From the NCBI RefSeq assembly GCF_000772705.2, contig NZ_JSBW02000025.1, forward strand, positions 1 through 39,625: a DNA stretch of 39,625 nucleotides. The letters are read 5' to 3'. Position numbers and translations under genes: made by a program. Under the pieces are notes generated by a model. That model had not been told where the DNA came from, made no database searches, and saw nothing but the letters and a program-made list of their open reading frames with translations. Shown here piece after piece: positions 1 through 8,749 of the stretch; position 1 is the stretch's first letter; each line of letters opens with the position of its first letter. Source of the DNA: Xanthomonas vasicola (GTDB lineage Bacteria > Pseudomonadota > Gammaproteobacteria > Xanthomonadales > Xanthomonadaceae).

Positions 1-135
1 ACGTGAATACAACGAGGAACGACCCAAGAAGGCAATTGGCGGCATGACGCCATCTGCGTATGCCCAACAGCTGGCCAACACCGATATCATCAACCCCGGA
101 CTCTAAACCCGGCCGCTACTCAGAGCGGGGAGACA
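1..135 (+). mobile_element. Right end of an IS3-family insertion sequence (partial)
   Basis: The first 135 bases carry the 3' end of an IS3-type transposase reading frame, followed by a short stretch ending in ...GGGGAGACA. IS3 elements usually begin with TG and end with CA, so I place the right terminus at 135. The inferred terminal repeat, read inward on the minus strand, begins TGTCTCCCCGCTCTGAG. Native DNA of the LprI-like gene resumes at 136. The left end lies outside the window, so the inverted-repeat pair and target duplication cannot be verified. Confidence 0.75.
2..106 (+). CDS. IS3-family transposase OrfB, C-terminal fragment
   Basis: This is the last 34 codons of a transposase reading frame that enters from outside the window. 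The visible peptide contains REYNEERPKKAIGG followed by MTPSAYAQQL. That matches the typical end of the DDE integrase domain (rve) in IS3-family OrfB proteins, where an N-x-x-RPH/K-like stretch precedes a T-P-x-x-Y/F motif. Catalytic residues lie upstream and are not visible. The frame ends with TAA at 104-106, about 30 bases inside the inferred IS terminus, as is usual for the family. Confidence 0.8.
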   Translation, partial: REYNEERPKKAIGGMTPSAYAQQLANTDIINPGL

Positions 136-1302
136 TCGAGCCACTCTTAGCCGCGCATTCACCCAAGCCGCGACGATGGCGGCGGCGACCTGATCGGCCT
201 GCTTTGCCGGCATGCGCTTCTCGCGCACCAGCCAGGCGGCGGTGTCGGCGCGCACCTTGGGCAATAGCGCGCGTACGGCCTTGCGCTCGGCTGCCGGCCA
301 ATCGCTGTCTTCGCCACTCCAGGCAGAAATTGCCTGATCCGGATCATTGCCGTAGCGCTTACGCAGATCCGGCTGCAGATACAGTAAGGGCGCTACCGCT
401 GCGCGCAGCGCAATGATTCGCCACTCGGCGTAGCTGGCGTAGCGGATGGTACCGGCATCCTTGCTCAAGGCTTCGATCAATCCGGCGAAACCGGCCTCCA
501 GTTGCTTCCAACTGGACAAAGCGAACAGCCCTCCTGGCGGCTTGCAGATCGGCGCGAAGCTGTCGCGTGTCGAACCATACAAAGGTCCGAACGCATCGTA
601 GGCAGGCTCGCCCACTGCGGCGAAGATGAAGCAATGCACGTATGGGCGCTGCGTACTGTCGTCGCGTTCGATCCACATGCGCAGCAGCGTCAGCACGCGC
701 TCTTGCTGTTGCATGGCGGGTGCCCCCTCCACATCGTCGAGCAAGGACGCGGCAAATTTATCGGTCTTCCGCAACGCACTGCGTGCGCTGTCGAAACGCG
801 CCTTCGCCAATGCCGCGTCGACGCCTGCGGCAGGCACGAATTGGTGCAGATATGCCAGCCATGCCGATGCCAGCGGCGCATCGTAGCCCTGCAACTGGCG
901 CGCTGCGTCGGCAGGCGCTGTCGGAATGCTGGCGATGATGCGATCCAGCGTTTGTTGCTGGGTGGTGAGCGCCTTGCCTAGTACATCGACCCTGGCCTTC
1001 AGGCTGCGCTGCAGGCAGTCATCCAGCTTGGCGTCCTGCGCGCAGGCATTGCGCTGGCGCAACCACGTGCGCTGCTGATCGCGCACCGCGGCAATCGAGG
1101 CGCGCGGTGTAGCTTCCAGCACGCCGCGGTACGCCTCATCCAGCTGATCGTCGAGATTGCCGAGCGCAGGCACCGCACACAGCCGCTTTTCCACCGGCGT
1201 ACTCACCTGTTTGCAGTCGAACGACGCCGACCATGCTGCGCTGGCGCTCAGCAGCAAGGCGCTGCCAACGATGCACTGCGCAACGCGCCAACGATCTGTC
1301 AT
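103..1302 (-). CDS. LprI-like (DUF1311) secreted protein, 3' end replaced by IS sequence
   Basis: A 399-codon frame starts with a signal peptide (residues 1 to about 26, ending SAAWSA). Next comes an LprI-type lysozyme-inhibitor-like region (about 27-110) with Cys30, Cys42, Cys87 and Cys96 and the motif QRTWLRQRNAC. The rest (110-389) is helical and not recognised. Codons 390-399 and the TAG stop are encoded by the end of the inserted IS element, so the native C-terminus is lost. The ATG overlaps the stop of the upstream permease gene by four bases (ATGA), indicating translational coupling. The product is probably periplasmic. LprI proteins inhibit host lysozyme in some bacteria, but that function is not shown for this architecture. 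Confidence 0.8.
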   Translation of the reverse strand: MTDRWRVAQCIVGSALLLSASAAWSASFDCKQVSTPVEKRLCAVPALGNLDDQLDEAYRGVLEATPRASIAAVRDQQRTWLRQRNACAQDAKLDDCLQRSLKARVDVLGKALTTQQQTLDRIIASIPTAPADAARQLQGYDAPLASAWLAYLHQFVPAAGVDAALAKARFDSARSALRKTDKFAASLLDDVEGAPAMQQQERVLTLLRMWIERDDSTQRPYVHCFIFAAVGEPAYDAFGPLYGSTRDSFAPICKPPGGLFALSSWKQLEAGFAGLIEALSKDAGTIRYASYAEWRIIALRAAVAPLLYLQPDLRKRYGNDPDQAISAWSGEDSDWPAAERKAVRALLPKVRADTAAWLVREKRMPAKQADQVAAAIVAAWVNARLRVARCLPALSSGRV

Positions 1303-2900
1303 TGCACTGTCTGCTTACGTTCCGGCAATAGCGACAGCAGCAGCAAGGTCACCGCCAGCGCAACGTAGGCACCGACGAACTGCCAGCTGATCACGCGCGC
1401 CAGGCCTTGCAGCGACCACGGCAGATAGATGCCGCCACGCGGGTCCACCGAATGGATCAAACCGAACAGGGTCAGCCCCGCAGCCACCAGCAAGAACACT
1501 GCACCGCGCCGCAGCCGGCCATCGATCATCGCCGCCACCGTGGCGATCCACAGCATTGCGGTAATGATGAAGCCATTGCCCAGCGCGAAGATCACTGCCA
1601 GCTCCGGCAGCCCGTGGCCATCGACCTTGGTGGTCAGCGCCACCAATTGATCCGGCGCGATCCAGCCTGGCGCCTTGATGGTCAACAGGTACGCCACCGG
1701 AGGCAGAAAGCCCAGCACCATCGCACCGGCATGATGCTTGGGCGTGGCCTGGAATGCCTGCGTGGTGATGTCGATGGAGACATACACGATGATCGGCGCC
1801 AGCACGGCCAACGGTAGCCATTGCACCAGCCCGCTGATCACCCCGAGCATGCCGCCGATACCGATGAACAGCCCGGTCAGCAGCGTGTAGCCCGAGCGCG
1901 CACCCATGTGTTTGTACGCAGGCTGGCCGATGTAAGGCGTGGTCTGCGCCACACCACCGCAGACGCCCGCCACCAGCGTGGCCAAGGCTTCCACCAGCAG
2001 GATGTCGCGGGTGCGGTAATCGTCGCCCGCGGCGCGCGCGCTCTCACTGACGTTGATGCCACCCACCACCATCAATAAGCCGAACGGCAGCAGCAACGGC
2101 AAGTACGCCACCGTGGCCGGCAAGCCTTCAATAAAGCCCAGGTTGGGCAACGGCAGCACGATCTGCGGCGGATTCCACGCCGGCACGGCAAAACCGGGCG
2201 CACCCAATCCGGCCAGGCCGAGCCCGTAATACAGCGCGGTGCCGATCAAAAACGCCACCAACACGCCGGGCAACTTGGTCGGCAAGCGGCCCTTGGCCAG
2301 CAGCACATACAGCAGCAGGCCCAGGGTAACGAAACCGGCGACAGGCGAGCGCAGCGTTTCCAGCAGCGGCAACAGGCCCATCAGCACCAATGCGATGCCG
2401 GCGATGGAACCGAGCAAGGCTGCACGCGGCAGCGCGCGCGTCACCGCTTCGCCCACGAACGACAGCATCAGCTTGAGCAGGCCCATCACCACCAACGCGG
2501 CCATGCCGAGTTTCCAGGTGGCGATCGCGGCGGCCTGCGGGTCCAGCCCCTGCGCTTTGAAGCCGGCAAATGCCGGGCCGAGCACCAGCAGCGCCATGCC
2601 GATGCTGGTGGGCGCATCCAGGCCCAGCGGCATGGCGGTGACATCGTCGCGCCCGGTGCGTGCGACCAGCCGCCGCGCCATCAAGGTGTATAGCAGATTG
2701 CCCACCAGCACCCCGAATGCGGTGCCGGGAAACATGCGCTGGAACACGAGGTCGGCCGGGAACTGGAAGATGCCGACCAGGGCCATCGCAATGAAACCAA
2801 GGATGGACAGATTGTCGACCACCAGGCCGAAGAAACCATTGAGATCGCCAGCGACGAACCAGCGCGGCGCAGCCGCAGGACGCGAAGAAGGAGACGACAT
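1299..2900 (-). CDS. NCS2-type (xanthine/uracil-like) membrane permease
   Basis: This 533-residue protein has about 12 hydrophobic segments. It matches NCS2-like permeases annotated as xanthine/uracil or sulfate-type transporters. Visible family features are the N-terminal block FFGLVVDNLSILGFI, the MPLGLDAPTSIG segment after the second membrane pair, and a stretch GGVAQTTPYIGQPAYKHMGAR in the middle of the protein. I chose the ATG at 2900. The same frame is open upstream to 3101, but those extra 67 residues are Arg/Cys-rich and lack permease character. The gene runs into the LprI-like gene with a four-base overlap. The substrate cannot be assigned from sequence. Confidence 0.85.
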   Translation of the reverse strand: MSSPSSRPAAAPRWFVAGDLNGFFGLVVDNLSILGFIAMALVGIFQFPADLVFQRMFPGTAFGVLVGNLLYTLMARRLVARTGRDDVTAMPLGLDAPTSIGMALLVLGPAFAGFKAQGLDPQAAAIATWKLGMAALVVMGLLKLMLSFVGEAVTRALPRAALLGSIAGIALVLMGLLPLLETLRSPVAGFVTLGLLLYVLLAKGRLPTKLPGVLVAFLIGTALYYGLGLAGLGAPGFAVPAWNPPQIVLPLPNLGFIEGLPATVAYLPLLLPFGLLMVVGGINVSESARAAGDDYRTRDILLVEALATLVAGVCGGVAQTTPYIGQPAYKHMGARSGYTLLTGLFIGIGGMLGVISGLVQWLPLAVLAPIIVYVSIDITTQAFQATPKHHAGAMVLGFLPPVAYLLTIKAPGWIAPDQLVALTTKVDGHGLPELAVIFALGNGFIITAMLWIATVAAMIDGRLRRGAVFLLVAAGLTLFGLIHSVDPRGGIYLPWSLQGLARVISWQFVGAYVALAVTLLLLSLLPERKQTVQ

Positions 2901-3213
2901 GAGAACCAGCAGGCGTGGGGGGCGGCTGATGGTAGCTGTTGCACCGCAGCGGCGACAGCGGCGCGACCGGTCATACAGCGACGCAACTCCTAGACGCCGG
3001 AACTGCATTGCCCCAGCAAGAATGGCGGCGTCCACTGTCAACGTACTCTCGGTGCGATGGCAGAGCAAAAGTGACGCACGTTCTTCGGCATACGAAAGCA
3101 ACGCTCCATCAGCGTAGCAACGCGCCTAAGCGCAGTAAGCGCAATCCCGACCTCTGTACTCTGGCGACATTGAGGTGTTTTCCGCTCTTGTCCATCCTGT
3201 ATCAGGAGTTAAC
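2901..3213. other. Divergent intergenic region
   Basis: This 313-bp gap separates the minus-strand permease from the plus-strand DUF4432 gene and must hold promoters for both. A Shine-Dalgarno AGGAG at 3204-3208 serves the downstream GTG start. I see no convincing palindrome or terminator. Confidence 0.6.
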
Positions 3214-4422
3214 GTGTTAAGTGTACGCCTGCTTGTCGCCTGCGCTGCCACCGCAGCTGCGCTGCCTGCCCATGCCGTGGAGTTCACCCTCATCTCTCCG
3301 GACACGCCAGCTCGCGACTGGAGCATAGACAGTACACAGCTGAACATGCGCGACGGTCCGCCCTTCAAGGTGCGGATGCACAGGCTCAGCGGCGGCCGAC
3401 AGGAGGGCAGCGTACTCGTCGAAATCGATACCGGCGCCATGCAACTGACCGTTGTGCCAACTCGCGGTATGAACGTGCTGCGCGCCCAGGCAGGCAGCGT
3501 CCGGCTGGGTTGGGATTCTCCGGTGAGCGAGGTCGTCAATCCTGCCTTCGTCAACTTGGAAAGCCGCGGCGGACTGGGCTGGCTGGAAGGATTCAACGAG
3601 TTCGTGGCGCGCTGCGGGTTCGAGTGGGTCGGCCACCCTGGCAAAGACCGTGGCGAACTACTCACCCTGCATGGGCGAGCGTCCTATCTGCCCGCCCGCA
3701 CCGTGGTGCTCAGCATTGATGATCGCTCGCCGCACCGGATCACCCTCACGGGCATGCTGAGCGAGGCCGCCTTCAAGAAGGTCGACTTCCGGATCGACAC
3801 GGCGCTGACCACCGAACCCGGCGCCACCGCATTCACCCTGCACGATCGCCTGACCAATCAGGGGGACCACCCCATGGAATACCAGGCGCTCTACCACAGC
3901 AACGTCGGTTCAACGCTGCTCGAACAAGGTGCACGCGTGACGCTACCGGTACGCGAGGTCTCGCCATTCAATGCGCGAGCGCAGCAGGAATTGCAGGATT
4001 GGCAGACCTTTCGTGGCCCGACTTCCGGATATGGCGAGACGGTCTACAACATCTACCCCATCGGCGATGGCAAGGGGCAGAGCCTAGCAGTGCTGCATGA
4101 CGCAGGCGCTCGGCACGGCATAGAGTTGGACTTCAACCTCACCCAAATGCCTGTGTTCTCGCTCTGGAAGAACACCGATAGCCGCACCACGGGCTACGTC
4201 GCGGGCTTGGAACCAGGCACTAGTTTTTCCTACAACCGCAGCCTGCAGCGCGGCCTTGGCCTGGTCCCCACCATCGAAGCGGGCGGCACGCGCGACTTCG
4301 TCCTCCAGTATCGTCTGCTTGCCACACCCGCCGCCGTGCAGACGGCGCTGAAGAAGGTTCAGACACTGCAAGCGCGCCAGTTGCCCAAGGTCCGGCAGAC
4401 TCCGCTGGCGGATGAGCCCTGA
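3214..4422 (+). CDS. DUF4432 (aldose-1-epimerase-like fold) protein with signal peptide
   Basis: This 402-residue protein begins with a typical Sec signal peptide (VLSVRLLVACAATAAALPAHA, cut near residue 21), so it is probably periplasmic. The body matches DUF4432, a galactose-mutarotase-like beta-sandwich family. Visible stretches include VVPTRGMNVLRA, LGWLEGFNEFVARCGFEW, and the histidine-containing EYQALYHSNVG. I chose the GTG start at 3214 because AGGAG lies five bases upstream; the ATG at 3175 would place 13 odd residues before the signal peptide. Members act on or bind carbohydrates, but no reaction is established here. It stands alone, convergent with the next gene. Confidence 0.85.
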   Translation: MLSVRLLVACAATAAALPAHAVEFTLISPDTPARDWSIDSTQLNMRDGPPFKVRMHRLSGGRQEGSVLVEIDTGAMQLTVVPTRGMNVLRAQAGSVRLGWDSPVSEVVNPAFVNLESRGGLGWLEGFNEFVARCGFEWVGHPGKDRGELLTLHGRASYLPARTVVLSIDDRSPHRITLTGMLSEAAFKKVDFRIDTALTTEPGATAFTLHDRLTNQGDHPMEYQALYHSNVGSTLLEQGARVTLPVREVSPFNARAQQELQDWQTFRGPTSGYGETVYNIYPIGDGKGQSLAVLHDAGARHGIELDFNLTQMPVFSLWKNTDSRTTGYVAGLEPGTSFSYNRSLQRGLGLVPTIEAGGTRDFVLQYRLLATPAAVQTALKKVQTLQARQLPKVRQTPLADEP

Positions 4423-4517
4423 CCCGGCACGTAGCGGGTCGCTCCAAGTGTCAATGGATCCGCGTAGTACGCGACAAGCACGGCGCGGTGGTCGCCTGCA
4501 ACTGTGCCGAGTCGCGC

Positions 4518-4991
4518 TCAGAACGACACCTCCACCGCCTGCCGCGACCACAGCACCGACTGGTGCCCGGTGGCCTGCTTCCAGGCCAACCGGATCGCCT
4601 CGATGTCGTTGCGCCGTTGCGGGGTGTCTTCGTGCAGGATCACCAGCACCTTGGTGCCCAGGCGGTTCGGTTCCTTGGCGCCGCGGAACAACCATTGGCC
4701 GTAGGCGTTGAACACAGTCAGACCATCCGGAAAGCGCGGGGTCACTTCCTTGTCCAGAAACGCGCGCCACTGGGTCTCGTCGATGGTGCGGGTCTGCGGG
4801 CGGTCGGCCGGGCCGGTTTCTTCGCCCACGCCGAAATACAGCTCGCTGCGCACCCAACCACGCGCCGCCGCCGGCCGCGCGGCGTCGCCCTGCAAGCTGG
4901 CGGTGGTCGTGCTCGGCGTACCGCCGGGGGTGGTGGCGCAGGCGGACAGCGCCAACATGGCGGCAAGCAGGCAAGAGGGCAGCAACTTCAT
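4518..4991 (-). CDS. DUF3574 lipoprotein
   Basis: A 157-residue protein has a lipoprotein signal peptide (MKLLPSCLLAAMLALSAC, lipobox LSAC, Cys18). A single DUF3574 domain covers about residues 45-157, including WVRSELYFGVG near its start, then RFPDGLTVFNAYGQW and ATGHQSVLWS. I prefer the ATG at 4991 because GGAG lies six bases upstream; an in-frame GTG at 5003 adds only four residues and overlaps that site. It is likely anchored in an envelope membrane. The function of the family is unknown. The gene is convergent with the DUF4432 gene and divergent from the TonB-dependent receptor. Confidence 0.85.
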   Translation of the reverse strand: MKLLPSCLLAAMLALSACATTPGGTPSTTTASLQGDAARPAAARGWVRSELYFGVGEETGPADRPQTRTIDETQWRAFLDKEVTPRFPDGLTVFNAYGQWLFRGAKEPNRLGTKVLVILHEDTPQRRNDIEAIRLAWKQATGHQSVLWSRQAVEVSF

Positions 4992-5227
4992 CGATTTCTC
5001 CACGACAGGTCTGGGGGCAGGAATCAGGACTCGAGGGCAGGCTCATGCAAGGCGAATATCAGCTCATGCAGGCGCACACGCACTGTGCCATCTCGCACCG
5101 GCCTGAACAACAGGATAATCTCTCTGCCATCCGGATGAATGTGGAAAAAATCCGTCCCCTTGCGCCCAGCCCGGCCGGATGCCGACCGCGTGGCGCGTTT
5201 CGTTCGCACTTGCAGAGAGAGAACAGT

Positions 5228-7663
5228 ATGACCCGCCCCACCCTTTCGATGATTGGCCTGGCCGTCGCCGCCGCGCTCAGCGCCAACGCGCAAGCCCAAC
5301 AGGCCGATACCGGCTCCAACACCCTGGACACCGTGATCGTCACCGGCACCCGTGCCAGCGGCCGCACCGTGCTGGAATCGACCGTGCCGGTGGACGTGCT
5401 CACCGCCGAAGACATCCGCAAGGCCGGTGTCGTCAACGGCGAGCTTGGCAGCGCGCTGCAGGCGCTGCTGCCGTCGTTCAACTTCCCGCGGCAGTCAAAC
5501 TCCGGCGGCGCCGACCATATCCGCGCCGCGCAGCTACGCGGGCTCTCGCCCGATCAAGTGCTGGTGCTGGTCAACGGCAAGCGCCGGCATACCTCGGCGC
5601 TGGTCAATACCGACAGCAAGATCGGCAAGGGCACCACGCCGGTGGATTTCAATTCCATCCCGATCAACGCAATCAAGCGCATCGAAGTGCTGCGCGACGG
5701 TGCCGGCGCGCAATACGGCTCGGATGCGATTGCCGGCGTCATCAACGTGATCCTGGACGACAACCCCGAGAGTGGCGAACTGGAAGCCAGCTTCGGCGCT
5801 TACAACACCGACGTCGAGCCGATCAATCGCCGCGTCACCGATGGCCAGACCAGCTACGCCAGCGCCAAGGTCGGCACGCTGCTGGGCGATGACGGCGGCT
5901 TCTTCAAGGTCGGCCTGGAACTGAAGAATCGCGAGGCCACCAACCGCGCCGGCTTCGACCAGATTCCGCCATTCGAAGAACAGACCCCGGCCAATCTGGC
6001 GCTCAAGGGCCAGCGCAATTACGTGCTTGGCGATGGCGCCACCAAGGGCCTGAATGCCTGGCTCAACACCAAGATTCCCTTCAGCCCCAGCGGCGAGTTC
6101 TATGCGTTCGGCACCTACAACCAGCGCGATACCGAAGGCGCCAATTATTTCCGTTACCCGGACAGCAGCGCCAACTGGCGCGAGATCTACCCCAACGGCT
6201 ACCGCCCGATTTCCGAAGGCGAAAATCGCGACCTGCAGATCGTGGCCGGCGCGCGCGGGCAATGGGGCGATTGGGACTACGACGCCAGCCTCAACTATGG
6301 CCGCAACGACTTCACCTACAGGCTGCGCAACTCGCTCAATGCATCGCTGGGCCCAGGCAGCACCACGCGCTTCAAGACCGGCGATTTCGCCTTCGCGCAA
6401 ACTGTGGGCAATTTCGATCTGACCCGCGTGTTCGACGCTGCCGGTGCCACCCACACCTTCGGCACCGGTGCCGAATTGCGCCGCGAGCAATACCGCACCC
6501 ACGCCGGCGACCCGGCCAGCTACGCGGCCGGCCCGTTTACCGATCGCCCCACCGGCTCGCAGGCCGGCGGCGGGCTCACCCCGCAGGACGAAGCAGACCT
6601 GTCGCGAAACGTGGCCAGTGCCTATGCCAACGTATCAAGCCAGTTCGGCGATAAGTTCTCCACCGATCTGGCCGGCCGCTACGAGCATTACCAGGATTTC
6701 GGCAGCCAGTGGACCGGCAAGCTGGCCGCACGGTATGCGTTCGACCCGGCCTTTGCGCTGCGCGGCGCCATCTCCAACAACGTGCGTGCGCCTTCGCTCA
6801 GCCAGATCGGTTACGAAGCCACCTCCACCGGTTACGATGCCGCCGGCCGCCTGACCCAGGGCCGCTTACTGTCGGTCAACAACCCCATCGCGCGTGGACT
6901 GGGCGCCACCGATCTGAAGCCGGAAACGTCGGTCAATTACAGCCTGGGCTTCACCAGCAAGCTGGGCGATCACTTCGACGTGTCGCTGGACTTTTTCCAG
7001 ATCGATATCGACGACCGTATTGCGCTGTCCGAAGACATCACCGGCGATGCGCTGACCAACTTCGTGCAGCAGAACTACGGCGTCACCGGCGTGCAGAGCG
7101 CCAGCTATTTCCTCAACGCCGCCGACACCCGCACCCGCGGCGCCGAGCTGGTCGCCAATTGGCGCCAGTACGCCTTCGGCGGCGACCTGCTGCTGACCGG
7201 CACCTACAGTTATGCCAAGACCGAACTGAAAAACATCATCGCCACCCCGGCGCAGTTGCTCGCATTGGACCCGGACTACGTGCTGTTCGGCGTGGAAGAA
7301 AGCAACACGCTCACCGACGCCGCACCGCGCACGCGCGCCGCGCTCGCCGCCAACTGGAGCAACGAGCACTGGAACCTGCAGACACGCGTCAACCGCTATG
7401 GCAGCGCTACCCGCGTGTTCGATTTCGGTGGCGGCTTCGTGCCGCGCCAGACCTACGGCGCCGAGTGGCAACTGGACCTGGAAGCCGAATACCACCTGGG
7501 CACGCAATGGGCGCTGGCCATCGGCGGGCAGAACATCCTGGACAACTACTCGGACCGCTCCATCGACGACATCGCCTACTTCGGCAACCTGCCCTACGAC
7601 GTGCTTTCGCCGATCGGTAGTAATGGCGCGTATTGGTATGGGCGTGTGCGGTATAGCTTCTGA
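5228..7663 (+). CDS. TonB-dependent outer membrane receptor
   Basis: This 811-residue precursor has a signal peptide cut near residue 23 (SANAQA) and a TonB box DTVIVTG at 34-40. A plug domain spans about 45-180 (LRGLSPDQVLVLVNGKRRH, then RIEVLRDGAGAQYGSDAIAG and VINVIL). The beta-barrel follows and ends in aromatic F (RVRYSF), the outer-membrane sorting signal. I chose the ATG at 5228 because it directly precedes the signal peptide; the open frame upstream to 5045 looks non-coding. Xanthomonas has many such receptors, often for plant carbohydrates or iron chelates. No adjacent sugar-utilisation or sigma/anti-sigma gene indicates a ligand here. The barrel type, with the plug opening HIRAAQLRGLSP, resembles siderophore/unknown-class receptors, but this is only an impression. 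Confidence 0.92.
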   Translation: MTRPTLSMIGLAVAAALSANAQAQQADTGSNTLDTVIVTGTRASGRTVLESTVPVDVLTAEDIRKAGVVNGELGSALQALLPSFNFPRQSNSGGADHIRAAQLRGLSPDQVLVLVNGKRRHTSALVNTDSKIGKGTTPVDFNSIPINAIKRIEVLRDGAGAQYGSDAIAGVINVILDDNPESGELEASFGAYNTDVEPINRRVTDGQTSYASAKVGTLLGDDGGFFKVGLELKNREATNRAGFDQIPPFEEQTPANLALKGQRNYVLGDGATKGLNAWLNTKIPFSPSGEFYAFGTYNQRDTEGANYFRYPDSSANWREIYPNGYRPISEGENRDLQIVAGARGQWGDWDYDASLNYGRNDFTYRLRNSLNASLGPGSTTRFKTGDFAFAQTVGNFDLTRVFDAAGATHTFGTGAELRREQYRTHAGDPASYAAGPFTDRPTGSQAGGGLTPQDEADLSRNVASAYANVSSQFGDKFSTDLAGRYEHYQDFGSQWTGKLAARYAFDPAFALRGAISNNVRAPSLSQIGYEATSTGYDAAGRLTQGRLLSVNNPIARGLGATDLKPETSVNYSLGFTSKLGDHFDVSLDFFQIDIDDRIALSEDITGDALTNFVQQNYGVTGVQSASYFLNAADTRTRGAELVANWRQYAFGGDLLLTGTYSYAKTELKNIIATPAQLLALDPDYVLFGVEESNTLTDAAPRTRAALAANWSNEHWNLQTRVNRYGSATRVFDFGGGFVPRQTYGAEWQLDLEAEYHLGTQWALAIGGQNILDNYSDRSIDDIAYFGNLPYDVLSPIGSNGAYWYGRVRYSF

Positions 7664-7826
7664 TCGCACGCCGACGCGGCGACACCTGTAGCGCCGAACG
7701 CGTCAGCAGCGATGCAGGGCGAAGCGACTGGCGAACGAGCGTAACCACGGTAAGGCGCGGTGGTGGCACGATGCCGGCACCACCGCGCTGTCGAAAGACC
7801 AGAGCACTTTCAGCCGATGTCCGGTT

Positions 7827-7888
7827 TTCGCCTATTGCGCGGAACGTTCGCAAAACGCACCCTCCCGCCTTAGGCAACGCGACATCCT
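7827..7888 (+). promoter_or_regulatory. Perfect PIP box with correctly spaced -10 box (HrpX-type promoter)
   Basis: TTCGC at 7827-7831 and TTCGC at 7847-7851 are separated by exactly 15 bases, the full plant-inducible-promoter consensus bound by HrpX in Xanthomonas. CATCCT at 7883-7888 fits the YANNNT -10 box, with 31 bases between it and the PIP box; 30-32 is the known functional range. A start near 7895 would leave about 20 bases before the ATG at 7916, including GGAG at 7907-7910. Confidence 0.88.
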
Positions 7889-7915
7889 TTTCGCCCTGAA
7901 GCTCATGGAGTGGCT

Positions 7916-8749
7916 ATGCGCCCTGCCCACCTCAATCCCGCCTCGTCGCGCGTATTGCACACGGACGAGGCGACGCCCCACGCAGTGTCGCCAGCGTCCG
8001 AGGAATGCCGCACCACCTCGAAGCCACCCCTTGGCCGCGCACCATCCCGACCTGCCGCGATCAATCTGCCCGGGAGTTTCCAGCGCCACCGCCGCCCGCA
8101 ACGCCCGGGACTGTCGCCGCTGTCGCTTAGGGAGCGCTATGGGGATGACACGCAAGGCCACGATGGCGATAGCAGCGTGTTGCCCAGGCCCACTGCCGCA
8201 GAGATGCTTCGCTGGATCCCGCAGATGGATCGGCACGGAAGCCATCTGCGCGAACTGTGCCAATTCGTCGAGCACCTTACGCTTGTGCCCTCCCACGACG
8301 GAACCACCTTGGATTTCGATCCGACCACGGCACCGCCTTCCTGCACGGCGGAGGCACTGCGCCTGTTCGATTTGAACAGCACAAATCCGGTCCCCTTGGA
8401 CACACTGGGGATGCTGGTGGAGGGCTTCGGTTTCGGCAGACCGAACGAACGCTCGCAGGCCGCACCTGCAGCACCGTCGGAGAACTCGGACACGTTGCGC
8501 CTGCTCCGGGCGATCCGCGAGAAAGACCCGCTACTGGGGGAACGCTTGACAGCCCTTATGGAGACAGTAAAAGAGACACCGCCCCCCCCCATGACGGCCG
8601 CACCGGACAATACGGATATTGCGACCATGCTCCGGCTTATTCGCGAAAGAAATCCGCAATTGGGCGCCAAGCTGGCTGCGCTATGCGAGTCGGAGACGGC
8701 GAGCGCAACAACAACCCAGCCCACTGGCCGTCGGTCTTCCGGCGGCTGA
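7916..8749 (+). CDS. Candidate type III effector (PIP-box gene), not recognised
   Basis: This 277-residue soluble protein has no signal peptide or membrane segment. Residues 1-70 are rich in Ser, Pro, Thr and Arg and low in acidic residues, as usual for type III secretion signals. The C-terminal two thirds holds four quasi-repeated helical segments marked by LRW/LRL at 98-100, 148-150, 194-196 and 239-241, spaced 50, 46 and 45 residues. The last two align best (RLLRAIREKDPLLGERLTAL with MLRLIRERNPQLGAKLAAL). No enzyme motif is visible. I chose ATG 7916 with GGAG five bases upstream; an in-frame GTG lies at 7910. A C9 tract at 8582-8590 encodes PPP. It matches no Xop or Avr family I can name; the coupling to a HrpX promoter is the main evidence for its role. 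Confidence 0.75.
   Translation: MRPAHLNPASSRVLHTDEATPHAVSPASEECRTTSKPPLGRAPSRPAAINLPGSFQRHRRPQRPGLSPLSLRERYGDDTQGHDGDSSVLPRPTAAEMLRWIPQMDRHGSHLRELCQFVEHLTLVPSHDGTTLDFDPTTAPPSCTAEALRLFDLNSTNPVPLDTLGMLVEGFGFGRPNERSQAAPAAPSENSDTLRLLRAIREKDPLLGERLTALMETVKETPPPPMTAAPDNTDIATMLRLIRERNPQLGAKLAALCESETASATTTQPTGRRSSGG
8582..8590 (+). repeat. C9 homopolymer inside the candidate effector gene
   Basis: Nine consecutive C residues encode three prolines at about residues 223-225 of the PIP-box gene product, between the last two helical segments. The reading frame is intact at this length; gain or loss of one base would truncate the protein before its final repeat. Confidence 0.9.
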
